A DNA stretch of 64,000 nucleotides from Paenalcaligenes hominis (GTDB lineage Bacteria > Pseudomonadota > Gammaproteobacteria > Burkholderiales > Burkholderiaceae_B), in NCBI RefSeq assembly GCF_011927625.1, contig NZ_JAATIZ010000001.1, forward strand, positions 1 through 64,000, in the 5' to 3' direction. Position 1 is the first letter of the stretch. Each line of letters opens with the position of its first letter. Positions 50,813-59,792 of the stretch are shown in pieces. A program made the translations under genes and the position numbers. The notes beneath the pieces are model-generated. The model was not told where the DNA came from, made no database searches, and worked only from the letters and a program-made list of their open reading frames with translations.

Positions 50813-51982
50813 ATGCAGCTCTCTCAAACTATGAAACGCACTGTACTAGCAAGTGCTATTGCACTGGCTTTACCTATGGCTGCTATGGCTCAGGTAAAGG
50901 TCGGCATTACGGTAGCTTCTACAGGCCCAGCCGCCTCTTTGGGTATCCCTGAGCGCAACACCGTTAGTTTGTTACCTACCGAGGTAGCAGGCCAAAAGGT
51001 GGAATACATTGTACTGGACGATGGAACGGATACGACAGTAGCAGTACGCAATATGCGTAAACTCATTACTGAAGATAACGTGGATGTGGTGATTGGCACC
51101 TCCGTTACCCCTGGCTCATTAGCCATGGTGGATGTGGCCGGTGAAACCAAAACGCCCATGATCAGTGTGGCCGCCAATGCGCGTATCGTAGAGCCTGTAG
51201 AGGGCGCTCGCGAGTGGGTCTTTAAAACACCGCAAAACGACCAGTTAATGGCAGCAGCCCTAGCGGATGCGATGGAAAAACAAGGTGTTAAAACTCTAGG
51301 CTTCATTGGGTTTAATGACGCTTATGGCGATGGTTGGCTTGATGTTATGACTAAAGCTGCCGAAGCCAAAGGTATTAAAATAACCGCAGTAGAGCGCTAC
51401 AACCGTAACGATACTTCGGTTACGGGTCCTGTGTTGAAATTAACCGCAGCAAATCCAGATGGTATTTTAATTGCTGGTGCGGGCACTCCAGTGGCTCTAC
51501 CACAGGGTGAAATCATTAACCGCGGCTATAAAGGGGTGCTCTATCACACCCATGGCTCGGCCAACAATGATGTGTTGCGCGTGTGTGGCAAAGATTGCGA
51601 GGGCATGATTTTACCTGCCGGCCCGTTACTCGTAGCCGATCAGTTACCTGACGACAATACCGTAAAAGCATCCGCTCTCGAATACAAAAAACTGTATGAA
51701 GGCAAATACGGCGATGGCTCCATTAATACGTTTGGCGGCCATATGTGGGATGCTGCGTTACTTGTCCATGATGCCATTCCTCGTGCTCTAGAAAGCGGTG
51801 CCAAGCCAGGCACTCCCGAATTCCGCGCCGCATTACGTGATGCAATTGAAAAAACATCAGATTTAGCTGCCTCGCAGGGTGTATTTACTATGTCAGCAGA
51901 CGATCACGCAGGTTTAGACGAGCGTGCCCGCGTCATGGTCAAAATAGAAGGCGGCAAGTGGACCTACCAGCCCGACCTATAA
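50813..51982 (+). CDS. livJ: Branched-chain/polar amino acid ABC transporter, periplasmic binding protein
   Basis: The solute-binding component of the Liv-type (HAAT) importer. The 389 residues have an N-terminal signal peptide (cleavage about after AMA, before QVKVGITVAS) and two type-I periplasmic lobes; VKVGITVASTGPAASLGIPE and the VIGTSVTPGSLAMVDVAGE region are typical. GGAGA at 50802-50806 supports the ATG at 50813. The ligand cannot be told from sequence; branched-chain, aromatic or other amino acids are all possible. A terminator-like hairpin separates it from livH. Confidence 0.92.
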   Translation: MQLSQTMKRTVLASAIALALPMAAMAQVKVGITVASTGPAASLGIPERNTVSLLPTEVAGQKVEYIVLDDGTDTTVAVRNMRKLITEDNVDVVIGTSVTPGSLAMVDVAGETKTPMISVAANARIVEPVEGAREWVFKTPQNDQLMAAALADAMEKQGVKTLGFIGFNDAYGDGWLDVMTKAAEAKGIKITAVERYNRNDTSVTGPVLKLTAANPDGILIAGAGTPVALPQGEIINRGYKGVLYHTHGSANNDVLRVCGKDCEGMILPAGPLLVADQLPDDNTVKASALEYKKLYEGKYGDGSINTFGGHMWDAALLVHDAIPRALESGAKPGTPEFRAALRDAIEKTSDLAASQGVFTMSADDHAGLDERARVMVKIEGGKWTYQPDL

Positions 51983-52036
51983 ACTACTGCCTATAGGTTT
52001 TCGAGTGGCTAGCCTGTATATTACGGGTTAGCCTGA

Positions 52037-52066
52037 CCATTGGTTACATTAACCTTTGGTTTTTTT
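52037..52066 (+). terminator. Terminator-like hairpin between livJ and livH
   Basis: Stem CCATTGGTT / AACCTTTGG with a T-T internal loop, then seven Ts. It would favour excess binding protein over permease, as is common in such clusters. Confidence 0.65.
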
Positions 52067-52092
52067 ATATGTGTTGTCATGGTGCATCCGAA

Positions 52093-53130
52093 ATGGATTC
52101 AACGATAGTTCTGATATTACTGCAGGACGGCCTCTTAAACGGAGCGATCTATGCTCTGCTTGGTCTAGCCTTGGTGCTAGTCTTTGCCGTCACTCGTGTT
52201 ATTTTTATTCCTCAAGGTGAGTTTGTTACTTTTGGTGCGCTGACCTTAGCTTTTTTAGTAAATGGTCAGGTGCCTGGTACTGTGCATCTTTTGCTCATTA
52301 TGGGTGGGCTGGTCTTTTTGCTCGAATTAGGCTGTGCTATTCGGGCTAAGGTATTTAGTGGGCTATGGCGCACCGCGCTATGGGCCCTGGCATTGCCCGC
52401 GGCTTTGTATTATTGTTTGCCGCTTGTTTTGCAGAAAGATACTTCCTTATGGTTGCAAGTGATATTTTCCATGGCACTTGTGGTACCTATGGGGCCCATG
52501 ATCTATCGTTTGGTGTATCAGCGTGTCGCTGAAGCCAGTGTTTTGGTTCTACTGATCACCTCCGTAGCGGTGCACTTTGCATTAACTGGTTTAGGTTTGG
52601 TTTTCTTTGGTGCAGAAGGCTGGCGTACCCCTCCTTTTATGACCGGTCAGGTCGAGCTATTAGGCATGACGTGGTCGGCACAGACCCTCTTTGTTCTTGC
52701 CGCAGCTGCTATTTTGATTGGCGCGCTATGGGTGTTTTTTGGTGGAACGCTATACGGTCGGGCATTACGAGCCACTGCTGTGAATCGACGTGGTGCACGC
52801 TTAGTCGGCATTAGTACCCTAATGTCAGGGCGTATTACCTTCACCTTAGCGGCAGCCATCGGTACGTTGTCAGGGATGCTTATCGCTCCAGTCACTACGA
52901 TTTACTACGACACCGGCTTCTTAATTGGCCTAAAAGGGTTTGTGGCGGCCATTGTGGGCGGGCTTGCCAGTTACCCTCTGACTGCAGCAGGTGCGATTTT
53001 TGTAGGGATTCTTGAAGCCTTTTCCTCTTTCTGGGCTAGCTCCTACAAAGAGGTCATCGTATTTACATTTATTATTCCCGTTTTACTATGGCGCTCTTTT
53101 GGTGTGCGTCCAGTAGACGATGAGGACTAA
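52093..53130 (+). CDS. livH: Branched-chain amino acid ABC transporter, permease LivH
   Basis: An inner-membrane permease of the Liv-type importer. 345 residues with about nine hydrophobic helices; [32 protein letters not shown] and the EAA-like loop [19 protein letters not shown] are characteristic. The frame is open from ATG 52069, but homologues begin [13 protein letters not shown], so 52093 is preferred; neither start has a clear Shine-Dalgarno. It overlaps the start region of livMG. Confidence 0.92.
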   Translation: MDSTIVLILLQDGLLNGAIYALLGLALVLVFAVTRVIFIPQGEFVTFGALTLAFLVNGQVPGTVHLLLIMGGLVFLLELGCAIRAKVFSGLWRTALWALALPAALYYCLPLVLQKDTSLWLQVIFSMALVVPMGPMIYRLVYQRVAEASVLVLLITSVAVHFALTGLGLVFFGAEGWRTPPFMTGQVELLGMTWSAQTLFVLAAAAILIGALWVFFGGTLYGRALRATAVNRRGARLVGISTLMSGRITFTLAAAIGTLSGMLIAPVTTIYYDTGFLIGLKGFVAAIVGGLASYPLTAAGAIFVGILEAFSSFWASSYKEVIVFTFIIPVLLWRSFGVRPVDDED

Positions 53131-53134
53131 GGAC

Positions 53135-54970
53135 ATGAATCGCTTACTTTTAGTTGTTGTGGTGGGCGTATTGGCCATATTGCCACAACTTAGTCTGGTA
53201 CCCGAGTTTTGGATTACTCAACTGAACTACATTGGCTTAAGTAGTCTTGTCGTTCTTGGTTTGGTGTTGTTAACAGGTGTGGGGGGGCTAACCTCCTTTG
53301 GTCAGGCCGCGTTTGTGGGTATCGGTGCCTACACCACTGCTTGGTTCACCACCCAGTTAGGCTGGTCGCCTTGGCTTACATTATGGATAGCCCTTGCTCT
53401 AACTTTTGTGTTTGCCACGATTATTGGTGCGATCACTTTGCGTTTGTCTGGTCATTATCTACCGCTTGGGACTATCGCTTGGTCCTTATCGCTGTATTAT
53501 TTATTCGGTAATCTTGGCTTTTTAGGTCAGCACGACGGTATTTCTGGTATTGCGCCACTTTCCATTTTTGGGATTTCCTTGGGGGCGGGCCGCAATATGT
53601 ACTATTTGGTCTGGGTATTCGTGTTGGGCAGTTTATGGCTGACTTATAACCTCTTGCACTCTCGTCCTGGGCGCGCTATTCGAGCTCTCAAAAGCGGTAG
53701 TAATATGGCGGAGTCCTTTGGTGTGAACATGGCTAATTACAAAGTCATTATCTTTGTCTATGCCGCCCTTTTAGCGTGTGTGTCTGGTTGGTTGTATGCT
53801 CATTTACAGCGAGCTGTTAGTCCAAGCCCATTTGGCCTGAATTACAGTATTGAATACCTATTTATGGCGGTAGTTGGTGGGGCAGGCAGTGTGTGGGGCG
53901 CAGTGGTTGGCTCTGCGCTTATTTTGACCCTAAAAGATCAGTTGCAAAACTTGTTGCCTCGTCTGTTTGATACCACTGCTAACTTTGAGCTGATCGTATT
54001 CGGTATTTTGATGATTTTCATCCTGCAGTATGCAGGTAATGGGATTTGGCCTTTATTTGCTCGAGTGGGGCAGTTGCTTGGCGGTGGTACGAAAAAGCGT
54101 CAAGCCGAAGCACCCGCTCAGGCTGAGGCGCTAGCACAGCGTCCGCGGCCAGAAAAAGGCACACTGATTCTAGAGCTAGACAAAGCGCGTAAAGAGTTTG
54201 GTGGTCTGGTGGCGGTAAACGACATCAGCTTCAAACTGCATGCAGGCGAAATTATGGGTCTAATCGGCCCGAACGGTGCAGGTAAATCCACTACCTTTAA
54301 TCTTATTACTGGTGTGTTGCCTTTAACCAGTGGTGATATTCGCTTTGAGGGTCAGCGTATTGATAATCTACGCGCTCGTGATATTGCCCGTCTCGGTATT
54401 GGACGTACTTTCCAACACGTACAACTGATTCCTACAATGAGCGTACTCGAAAACGTGGCCTTAGGTGCCCATTTGCGTCGTGATGTGGGCGTGGTTGCCG
54501 CCGCTTTGCATGCCGAGCGCCGTAGCGAAGCCGAACTTTTACACGAGGCAGCGGTACAGCTACAGCGGGTAGGCTTAGGCGATTACTTATACGAAGAGGC
54601 TGGCAATCTAGCCCTAGGTCAACAACGTATTTTAGAAATTGCTCGTGCCTTAGCTGCTGATCCTGTGCTGTTACTTCTGGATGAGCCTGCGGCAGGGTTA
54701 CGCTATAAAGAAAAACAAGAACTTGCTCACGTCTTAAATCAGCTTAGTGCCGAAGGCATGAGCATTCTGTTGGTCGAGCATGACATGGACTTTGTGATGA
54801 ACCTCACTGATCACCTGGTCGTGATGGACTTCGGTACCAAGCTGGCCGAAGGCAAACCCCAGGAGGTCCAGCAAAATCCGGCCGTGTTACAAGCCTACTT
54901 AGGTGGGATTGACGATGATTTTGATGAGGACGAGCTAGCAGGTGTCCATCCAACTAAGGAGGCAGTGTAA
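53135..54970 (+). CDS. livMG: LivM-LivG fusion: permease joined to ATP-binding subunit
   Basis: 611 residues. The N-terminal ~325 residues are a LivM permease ([24 protein letters not shown], then [20 protein letters not shown] as the coupling loop). After a charged, Ala/Gln-rich linker (about 325-345) comes a LivG ATPase with Walker [11 protein letters not shown] near 380, signature LALGQQ, Walker [12 protein letters not shown] and H-loop VEHDMDFVM, all intact. The ATG at 53135 has GAGGA 8 nt upstream, so I prefer it to 53120. Together with livH and livF it forms the importer. Confidence 0.94.
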   Translation: MNRLLLVVVVGVLAILPQLSLVPEFWITQLNYIGLSSLVVLGLVLLTGVGGLTSFGQAAFVGIGAYTTAWFTTQLGWSPWLTLWIALALTFVFATIIGAITLRLSGHYLPLGTIAWSLSLYYLFGNLGFLGQHDGISGIAPLSIFGISLGAGRNMYYLVWVFVLGSLWLTYNLLHSRPGRAIRALKSGSNMAESFGVNMANYKVIIFVYAALLACVSGWLYAHLQRAVSPSPFGLNYSIEYLFMAVVGGAGSVWGAVVGSALILTLKDQLQNLLPRLFDTTANFELIVFGILMIFILQYAGNGIWPLFARVGQLLGGGTKKRQAEAPAQAEALAQRPRPEKGTLILELDKARKEFGGLVAVNDISFKLHAGEIMGLIGPNGAGKSTTFNLITGVLPLTSGDIRFEGQRIDNLRARDIARLGIGRTFQHVQLIPTMSVLENVALGAHLRRDVGVVAAALHAERRSEAELLHEAAVQLQRVGLGDYLYEEAGNLALGQQRILEIARALAADPVLLLLDEPAAGLRYKEKQELAHVLNQLSAEGMSILLVEHDMDFVMNLTDHLVVMDFGTKLAEGKPQEVQQNPAVLQAYLGGIDDDFDEDELAGVHPTKEAV

Positions 54971-55726
54971 ATGCAGCCTTTATTAGAAGTTAAAAATTTA
55001 AATACCCAATACGGCAAAGTCACTGCGTTAAACAATGCCAATATCGTGGTGAACCCCGGTAGTATCGTTACCGTCATTGGCGGTAATGGGGCCGGCAAAT
55101 CCACCATGTTGAACTCTATTATGGGTAACCTACCAGCTAACGGTCGTAACGAAGGCTTGGTTACGTACGATGAGCGTAATTTGGCGGGTTGGCAGGTAGA
55201 GCGTCGTGTCAGCGAAGGGCTTTGTTTAGTACCAGAAAGTCGTGAGTTGTTTGCAAGTATGTCAGTCGAAGACAACTTACTGCTTGGGGGCTTTCGTTTG
55301 TACCGTCAGCGGGTCAGTGGGTGGCGCGATACCATGGATGAGGTCTATGAGCTCTTCCCACGTCTGAAAGAACGTCGCACCCAGCAGGCCGGTACGTTGT
55401 CTGGGGGCGAGCGTCAAATGCTAGCGGTAGGACGAGCCTTAATGTCGCGCCCCAAACTGCTGATGTTAGACGAGCCCAGCTTGGGTTTAGCACCACGTAT
55501 TGTGCGCGAGATTTTTTTAATTATTGCGCGTTTACGTCGTTCAGGGGTGTCGATTTTATTGGTCGAGCAAAATGCCCGGGCGGCATTACAGGTGGCCGAT
55601 TACGGCTATGTGCTAGAGACGGGTGAAATCATTCTTGAGGGGCCCGCTGCAGAACTCAGTGATAACCCAAGGGTAATTGAAAGTTATTTGGGGTTAGGTA
55701 ACAAGGATCGCAACGAAGACGCTTAA
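54971..55726 (+). CDS. livF: Branched-chain amino acid ABC transporter, ATP-binding subunit LivF
   Basis: The second ATPase of the importer. The 251 residues have Walker A GGNGAGKST near 38-46, signature LSGGERQ, Walker B LLMLDEPSLGL and the LivF-type VEQNARAALQVAD in place of the H-loop. The ATG comes right after the livMG stop, with a strong AAGGAGG 7 nt upstream. A strong terminator follows. Confidence 0.95.
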   Translation: MQPLLEVKNLNTQYGKVTALNNANIVVNPGSIVTVIGGNGAGKSTMLNSIMGNLPANGRNEGLVTYDERNLAGWQVERRVSEGLCLVPESRELFASMSVEDNLLLGGFRLYRQRVSGWRDTMDEVYELFPRLKERRTQQAGTLSGGERQMLAVGRALMSRPKLLMLDEPSLGLAPRIVREIFLIIARLRRSGVSILLVEQNARAALQVADYGYVLETGEIILEGPAAELSDNPRVIESYLGLGNKDRNEDA

Positions 55727-55738
55727 GTTTCGCTCCAC

Positions 55739-55771
55739 TAAAAACGGTGCTATCACAGCACCGTTTTTTTT
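55739..55771 (+). terminator. Intrinsic terminator after livF
   Basis: Stem AAACGGTGCT / AGCACCGTTT with a 5-nt loop, then a run of eight or more Ts. Confidence 0.93.
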
Positions 55772-55789
55772 ATCAGATAGCACGGAAAA

Positions 55790-55809
55790 CCTCGCCGTTT
55801 AAGGCGAGG
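55790..55809. repeat. Isolated hairpin resembling an IS200/IS605 or REP-type end
   Basis: CCTCGCC / GGCGAGG with a GTTTAA loop, preceded by AAAA and followed by ATGAG. The shape recalls the right-end hairpin at 87-105 and REP sequences, but the diagnostic GTCAA tail is missing. Confidence 0.35.
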
Positions 55810-55820
55810 ATGAGTAATGT

Positions 55821-55844
55821 GACGGCATAGCCGTCTTTTCTTTT
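55821..55844 (+). terminator. Second terminator-like hairpin downstream of livF
   Basis: GACGGC / GCCGTC with a 3-nt loop, followed by TTTTCTTTT. Together with 55739-55771 it makes a tandem terminator, or the end of a small RNA. Confidence 0.5.
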
Positions 55845-55871
55845 GTGGGCTACATAGATTAAGCGTGTGGA

Positions 55872-56558
55872 TTAACCTGAGATAGGATGTGCGCGTTGGT
55901 GGATGACTGAAAGCCGTACGTCATTGTTTTGTAAACAATAGATTTTGTCGGCCAAATTAGCGGCAAAACTTTTATCTGATTCGTTCAGAATTAACGTATA
56001 ACCCCGGTTTTTCAGCTGTGTTAAGACCTTGATAGCGTAAGGCAAGATGGCAGGGCAAATATCAATGTGCAAATCGTGAAAAACAATAATATCAGCCCCT
56101 GTGCGTAGCACGCGTGCTAGGGCAAGGAGGTGTTGTTCGCCTGGGCTTAATCGCGAGCAGGGTGCATCTTTATAAAGCGTCAACAAAGGAAAAAGGTCGT
56201 AGATTTCCGTTAGAGACAAACCACCGCCCAAACTAAGCCCTGACAGGGGCAGAAGCAAGTTTTCCTCGCAGCTTAAATCGAAGTCGAGGCCAGTGGCCTT
56301 TGAGCAAAAAGCGACCCCTAACCATGTCATTTGCTCGGAGCTAAGGTGAATGGTTTCCGTTTGGTGGATACGAATGGAGCCTTTACGGTGCTGATTAATA
56401 CCTAAGAGGCTTTCCAACAGAGAGGACTGAGTGCTTTTGCAACTAGAAACCAAAGCAATCGTCTCGCCTTGTTTGGCATACAAGCTTAGGTCTTGAATAA
56501 TCGGTTGGTGATTATTCCAGGTGTGCAGATTGCGAACTTCTAAAGCCGTCTTATGCAT
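55872..56558 (-). CDS. LivF-like ABC ATPase-fold protein with degenerate nucleotide-binding motifs
   Basis: 228 residues, open throughout. It aligns with LivF along its length: LEVRNLHTW at the start, EENLLLPLSG, EIYDLFPLL, ALARVLR and NLADKIYCL. Yet the P-loop reads SSCKSTQSS (38-46) where LivF has GGNGAGKST, so all glycines are gone and Q44 stands at the lysine position. Walker B reads IIVFHDL where LivF has LLMLDEP. The signature is LSPGEQ. ATP hydrolysis is unlikely. It stands alone on the minus strand, opposite the liv cluster. It may be a decaying paralogue, or a pseudo-ATPase with a binding or regulatory role. Function unknown. Confidence 0.75.
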   Translation of the reverse strand: MHKTALEVRNLHTWNNHQPIIQDLSLYAKQGETIALVSSCKSTQSSLLESLLGINQHRKGSIRIHQTETIHLSSEQMTWLGVAFCSKATGLDFDLSCEENLLLPLSGLSLGGGLSLTEIYDLFPLLTLYKDAPCSRLSPGEQHLLALARVLRTGADIIVFHDLHIDICPAILPYAIKVLTQLKNRGYTLILNESDKSFAANLADKIYCLQNNDVRLSVIHQRAHPISG

Positions 56559-56637
56559 AACGGTTCCCCTTTAGAGACAGAATAGTCCTGAATAAGTCCT
56601 ATTATGCGGTGCAGCATAGGGAACGGCTATGAGGGTT

Positions 56638-57285
56638 TTACTTAGTCTGTTGCAAAGTGGTTTTTTCTTTGAATTCGCATAGGTCGGCAATACCGCATTC
56701 TGGGCATTTGGGCTTACGTGCCACACAGACATAACGACCATGCAAAATCAACCAATGGTGGGCGTCCAGTAAAAACTCGCGGGGGACGAGGCGCATTAAG
56801 CGGTCTTCGACTTCGCGTACGTTTTTCCCCTTTGCAATACCCGTGCGATTGGAAACTCGAAAAATATGGGTATCAACAGCCATAGCGGGTAGACCAAAGG
56901 CAGTGTTTAACACCACATTGGCTGTTTTGCGCCCAACGCCTGGCAAGGCCTCAAGCGCGGCACGGGTGTTGGGTACAACCCCTTGGTATTCTTCAAGTAA
57001 GATTTCACAGGTCCGCATGACATTTTTGGCTTTGGTTTTATACAGACCAATACTTTTAATGCATTCGGTAAGGCCTTCTAATCCTAACGCAATAATGCCT
57101 TCGGGGCTGCCGTGGGTAGGAAAGAAACGCCGTGTCGCAATATTGACGGAGACATCCGTAGCTTGGGCAGACAAAATAACGGCAATCAACAGTTGAAAGG
57201 TATTTTCATACTCGAGCTCTGTGGTGGGATGGGGGTTGGCAGCTCTAAAACGCTCAAAAATTTCGGTGCGAATTTGACGATTCAT
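56638..57285 (-). CDS. nth: Endonuclease III
   Basis: A base-excision repair glycosylase/AP lyase for oxidised pyrimidines. The 215 residues have the helix-hairpin-helix LEALPGVGRKTANVVL with the catalytic Lys, the catalytic Asp in VDTHIFRV, and the [4Fe-4S] ligands C-x6-C-x2-C-x5-C in CVARKPKCPECGIADLC. It lies 13 bp after the RnfB-like gene, in one operon. Confidence 0.97.
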   Translation of the reverse strand: MNRQIRTEIFERFRAANPHPTTELEYENTFQLLIAVILSAQATDVSVNIATRRFFPTHGSPEGIIALGLEGLTECIKSIGLYKTKAKNVMRTCEILLEEYQGVVPNTRAALEALPGVGRKTANVVLNTAFGLPAMAVDTHIFRVSNRTGIAKGKNVREVEDRLMRLVPREFLLDAHHWLILHGRYVCVARKPKCPECGIADLCEFKEKTTLQQTK

Positions 57286-57298
57286 GAAGACAAAAAAG

Positions 57299-57925
57299 TT
57301 AAGAGGAATGACGGCGTGCTCGTGCTCTGGCTAATACATCAGCAATCGTAGCTGCGCGGTGTGTACTTGAGTCAGCTTGGGCGCTGACTTTAGGTTTATT
57401 AGCTAAAACACGAGCCGCAACACCAGTGGCCTCGCCGTGTTTTTCAGCGAGTCGCTCTTGACGTTGATTGAAATGATCGCGAGCCTGATTAGCAAGGTGC
57501 ACTGTCCAGACAGCTGGGCCAGGCACCATGGTGATGCAATCCACAGGGCATGGGTCAAGACATAAATCACAGCCCGTACAACGATCGCTTAAGACCGTAT
57601 GCATTTTTTTATTGGCGCCCACAATGGCATCGACTGGGCAAGCTTGAATACATAACGTACAGCCAATACAGTGCTCTTCATCAATAAGCGCTACGGTGGG
57701 GGCAGTATGCACGCCACACTCGGGATCAAGCGCTTGGATAGGCTGTTGAGTAAGTGCGGCTAGGGCTTGAATACCGGCATCACCCCCTGGAGGACAACGG
57801 TTAATCGCCTCGTTATCTACAGCAATAGCCTGAGCATAAGGCAAACAGGCATCGTACCCACACCGAGTACATTGAGTTTGCGGTAAAACGGCGTCTATTT
57901 TTTGGATTAAGGCGTGAGTATTCAT
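57299..57925 (-). CDS. rnfB: RnfB/RsxB-like electron-transfer ferredoxin, soluble form
   Basis: 208 residues. The N-terminal Fe-S domain has CTRCGYDACLPYAQAIA, as in RnfB; two ferredoxin motifs follow, CIGCTLCIQACPVDAI and CTGCDLCLDPCPVDCI. The N-terminal membrane helix of true RnfB is missing and no other rnf genes are present, so it is a stand-alone ferredoxin, perhaps feeding Fe-S repair or biosynthetic enzymes. The ATG at 57925 has no Shine-Dalgarno: the terminator U-tract of the upstream gene lies 3 nt away. The frame stays open upstream into phaZ, but homology begins at MNTHALIQKIDAVLPQTQC. Confidence 0.88.
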   Translation of the reverse strand: MNTHALIQKIDAVLPQTQCTRCGYDACLPYAQAIAVDNEAINRCPPGGDAGIQALAALTQQPIQALDPECGVHTAPTVALIDEEHCIGCTLCIQACPVDAIVGANKKMHTVLSDRCTGCDLCLDPCPVDCITMVPGPAVWTVHLANQARDHFNQRQERLAEKHGEATGVAARVLANKPKVSAQADSSTHRAATIADVLARARARRHSS

Positions 57926-57928
57926 GTG

Positions 57929-57951
57929 AAAAAAAAGAGGGCATAGCCCTC
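57929..57951 (-). terminator. Terminator between phaZ and the RnfB-like gene
   Basis: On the minus strand GAGGGC-TAT-GCCCTC is followed by eight Ts, ending 3 nt before the RnfB-like ATG. Confidence 0.85.
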
Positions 57952-57971
57952 TGTGGCCCAAGACTAGGAGT

Positions 57972-59195
57972 CTAGGCGTGTTGGTGAATAAAGGCTTTGA
58001 TTTGCGGGTAAATATGTTGACGCCAACGACGGCCGGAAAAAATACCATAATGCCCACTGCCTTCGGCAACGTAATGGCGTTTTTTGGCTTGAGGAATGCG
58101 TTGGCAAAGATGCTGTGCTGCTTCGGTTTGGCCTAAACCGGAAATATCATCTAATTCACCCTCGATAGTTAGGAGCGCCGTGCGCGTAATGGCCGCTGGG
58201 TCAACTTTTTGGCCCTCGATAAACCAAGTACCTTTAGGCAAGGCATAGTCTTGGAAAACCACTTTGATGGTATCTAAGTAGAACTCGGCAGGCATGTCCA
58301 AGACAGCATTATACTCATCATAAAAACGACGATGTGCTTCGGCATCGTTATCTTGGCCTTTAACCAAATGTTGATAAAAGTCGTAGTGCGATGACACGTG
58401 GCGATCTGGATTCATAGCCACAAAGCCAATGTGTTGTAAAAAGCCTGGGTACACACGGCGCCCAGCGCCCACATACCGTGCCGGCACACGATGAATTAAA
58501 TTATCTTCAAACCAGCTATATGGCTTGGTTGTAGCCAGACGATTGACTTGAGTCGGAGATTGGCGTGCATCAATCGGGCCGCCCATTAGGGTTAAGCTTT
58601 TGGGCTGGTTAGGGTGCTGCTTGGCAGCCATCAGCGATACCGCAGCCAAGACAGGTACCGTAGGCTGACACACGGCAATCACGTGAACATCGGTGTTTAG
58701 AAAATGTAAACAGTCTTCGATGTACTGCACATAGTCATTTAAATGAAATGAACCTGCTGCAAGTGGCACCATACGCGCATCCACCCAATCGGTGACATAC
58801 ACGTCGTGGTCTTGGAGCAGCGTGCGTACTGTGTCCCGTAACAGGGTGGCATGGTGACCTGACAAGGGGGCCACCAACAAGACGGTAGGCCGAGAGGAAG
58901 TAGAAGGCTGTGCTAAGCTAAAACGTACCAGGTGACAAAAAGGCGTAGTGTGAACCGTTTGCTGATGAACGGCAATATGTTGGTTAGGTTCACGCAACGC
59001 ATGAACGTCCCACGTCGGTTTTTCGTATTCCTTGCCTAAGCGATGCATTAGCTCGTAGCCAGCGGCAAGCTGCTTTGCCATGGGGGTATACGCCCACGGA
59101 CTATATGGATTGGTCAAAAGCTGGGCGCTGTGGCTAGAAAAAGTCGCCAATGGCGAAAGAAAAGAGCGTTGTAGCTCGTGTAGATCATACAACAT
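57972..59195 (-). CDS. phaZ: Intracellular polyhydroxybutyrate depolymerase
   Basis: It mobilises stored PHB granules in the cytoplasm. The 407 residues match the Ralstonia PhaZ-type alpha/beta hydrolase: FSPLATFSSH-like N-terminus, DWVDARMVPLAAGSFHLNDYVQYI, the catalytic Cys in AVCQPTVP (C176; this family uses Cys rather than Ser), an Asp in EGELDDISG and a His in GSGHYGIFSG. No pha synthesis genes are in the window, but the enzyme implies PHB storage. Confidence 0.88.
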   Translation of the reverse strand: MLYDLHELQRSFLSPLATFSSHSAQLLTNPYSPWAYTPMAKQLAAGYELMHRLGKEYEKPTWDVHALREPNQHIAVHQQTVHTTPFCHLVRFSLAQPSTSSRPTVLLVAPLSGHHATLLRDTVRTLLQDHDVYVTDWVDARMVPLAAGSFHLNDYVQYIEDCLHFLNTDVHVIAVCQPTVPVLAAVSLMAAKQHPNQPKSLTLMGGPIDARQSPTQVNRLATTKPYSWFEDNLIHRVPARYVGAGRRVYPGFLQHIGFVAMNPDRHVSSHYDFYQHLVKGQDNDAEAHRRFYDEYNAVLDMPAEFYLDTIKVVFQDYALPKGTWFIEGQKVDPAAITRTALLTIEGELDDISGLGQTEAAQHLCQRIPQAKKRHYVAEGSGHYGIFSGRRWRQHIYPQIKAFIHQHA

Positions 59196-59231
59196 GAGGC
59201 CGTAATCCCTTGTGAGGTTTTAGACTGACTC

Positions 59232-59555
59232 TTAACGCTCTAGGTGCTGTAGTTTATCGGGCACCCCGTTCCAATTGTCAGCATCAGGAAGTGGATCTTT
59301 AGATCGGTTAATCATACCAAATACGGGAGTCAGCTCTGCATTAAGTTCAATAAAATGAACTTGATCCGCGGGAACATCCTCTTCAGCATAAATCGCATTG
59401 GCTGGACACTCGGGAATACAGACCGCACAGTCAATGCATTCTTCGGGATCAATGACGAGAAAGTTTGGACCCTCGCGGAAACAGTCCACCGGACAAACAT
59501 CTACGCAATCGGTAAATTTACATTTAATACAGTTTTCGGTGACGACGTGTGTCAT
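59232..59555 (-). CDS. fdxA: Seven-iron ferredoxin FdxA
   Basis: A small electron carrier with one [3Fe-4S] and one [4Fe-4S] cluster. The 107 residues have C9, C12, C17, C21 and C25 in the N-terminal part and C40, C43, C46 and C50 ([11 protein letters not shown]). The C-terminal extension ([18 protein letters not shown]) is typical of FdxA. Divergent from pncB, its usual neighbour in Burkholderiales; the 237 bp between them must hold both promoters, but I could not identify them. Confidence 0.96.
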   Translation of the reverse strand: MTHVVTENCIKCKFTDCVDVCPVDCFREGPNFLVIDPEECIDCAVCIPECPANAIYAEEDVPADQVHFIELNAELTPVFGMINRSKDPLPDADNWNGVPDKLQHLER

Positions 59556-59792
59556 TTTGAGGCTCCAGCTTAAATCAAGGCAACAAAAAATAGATAAAAA
59601 GAATGGTTAACAGGGAAAAAAATAAAAAAAGCGCATTCCGAGTAGACCAAGTTAGCTATTTTAACGAATATATAGGCATAGGATTGAATTTAAACTAAAG
59701 TGTAGCGCTTTAACGCTGTGCCTTGGCATAAAACATACATAACTCCACGCGGGTGTGGCGTTGCTTTTTTCCTTTATTAGGTTGATGTGGCG

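Noticed and set aside
57926-58069. Upstream extension of the RnfB-like frame, which might have supplied the missing membrane anchor
   Set aside because: It lies on the phaZ 3' end and the terminator; the residues do not form a typical RnfB N-terminal helix.
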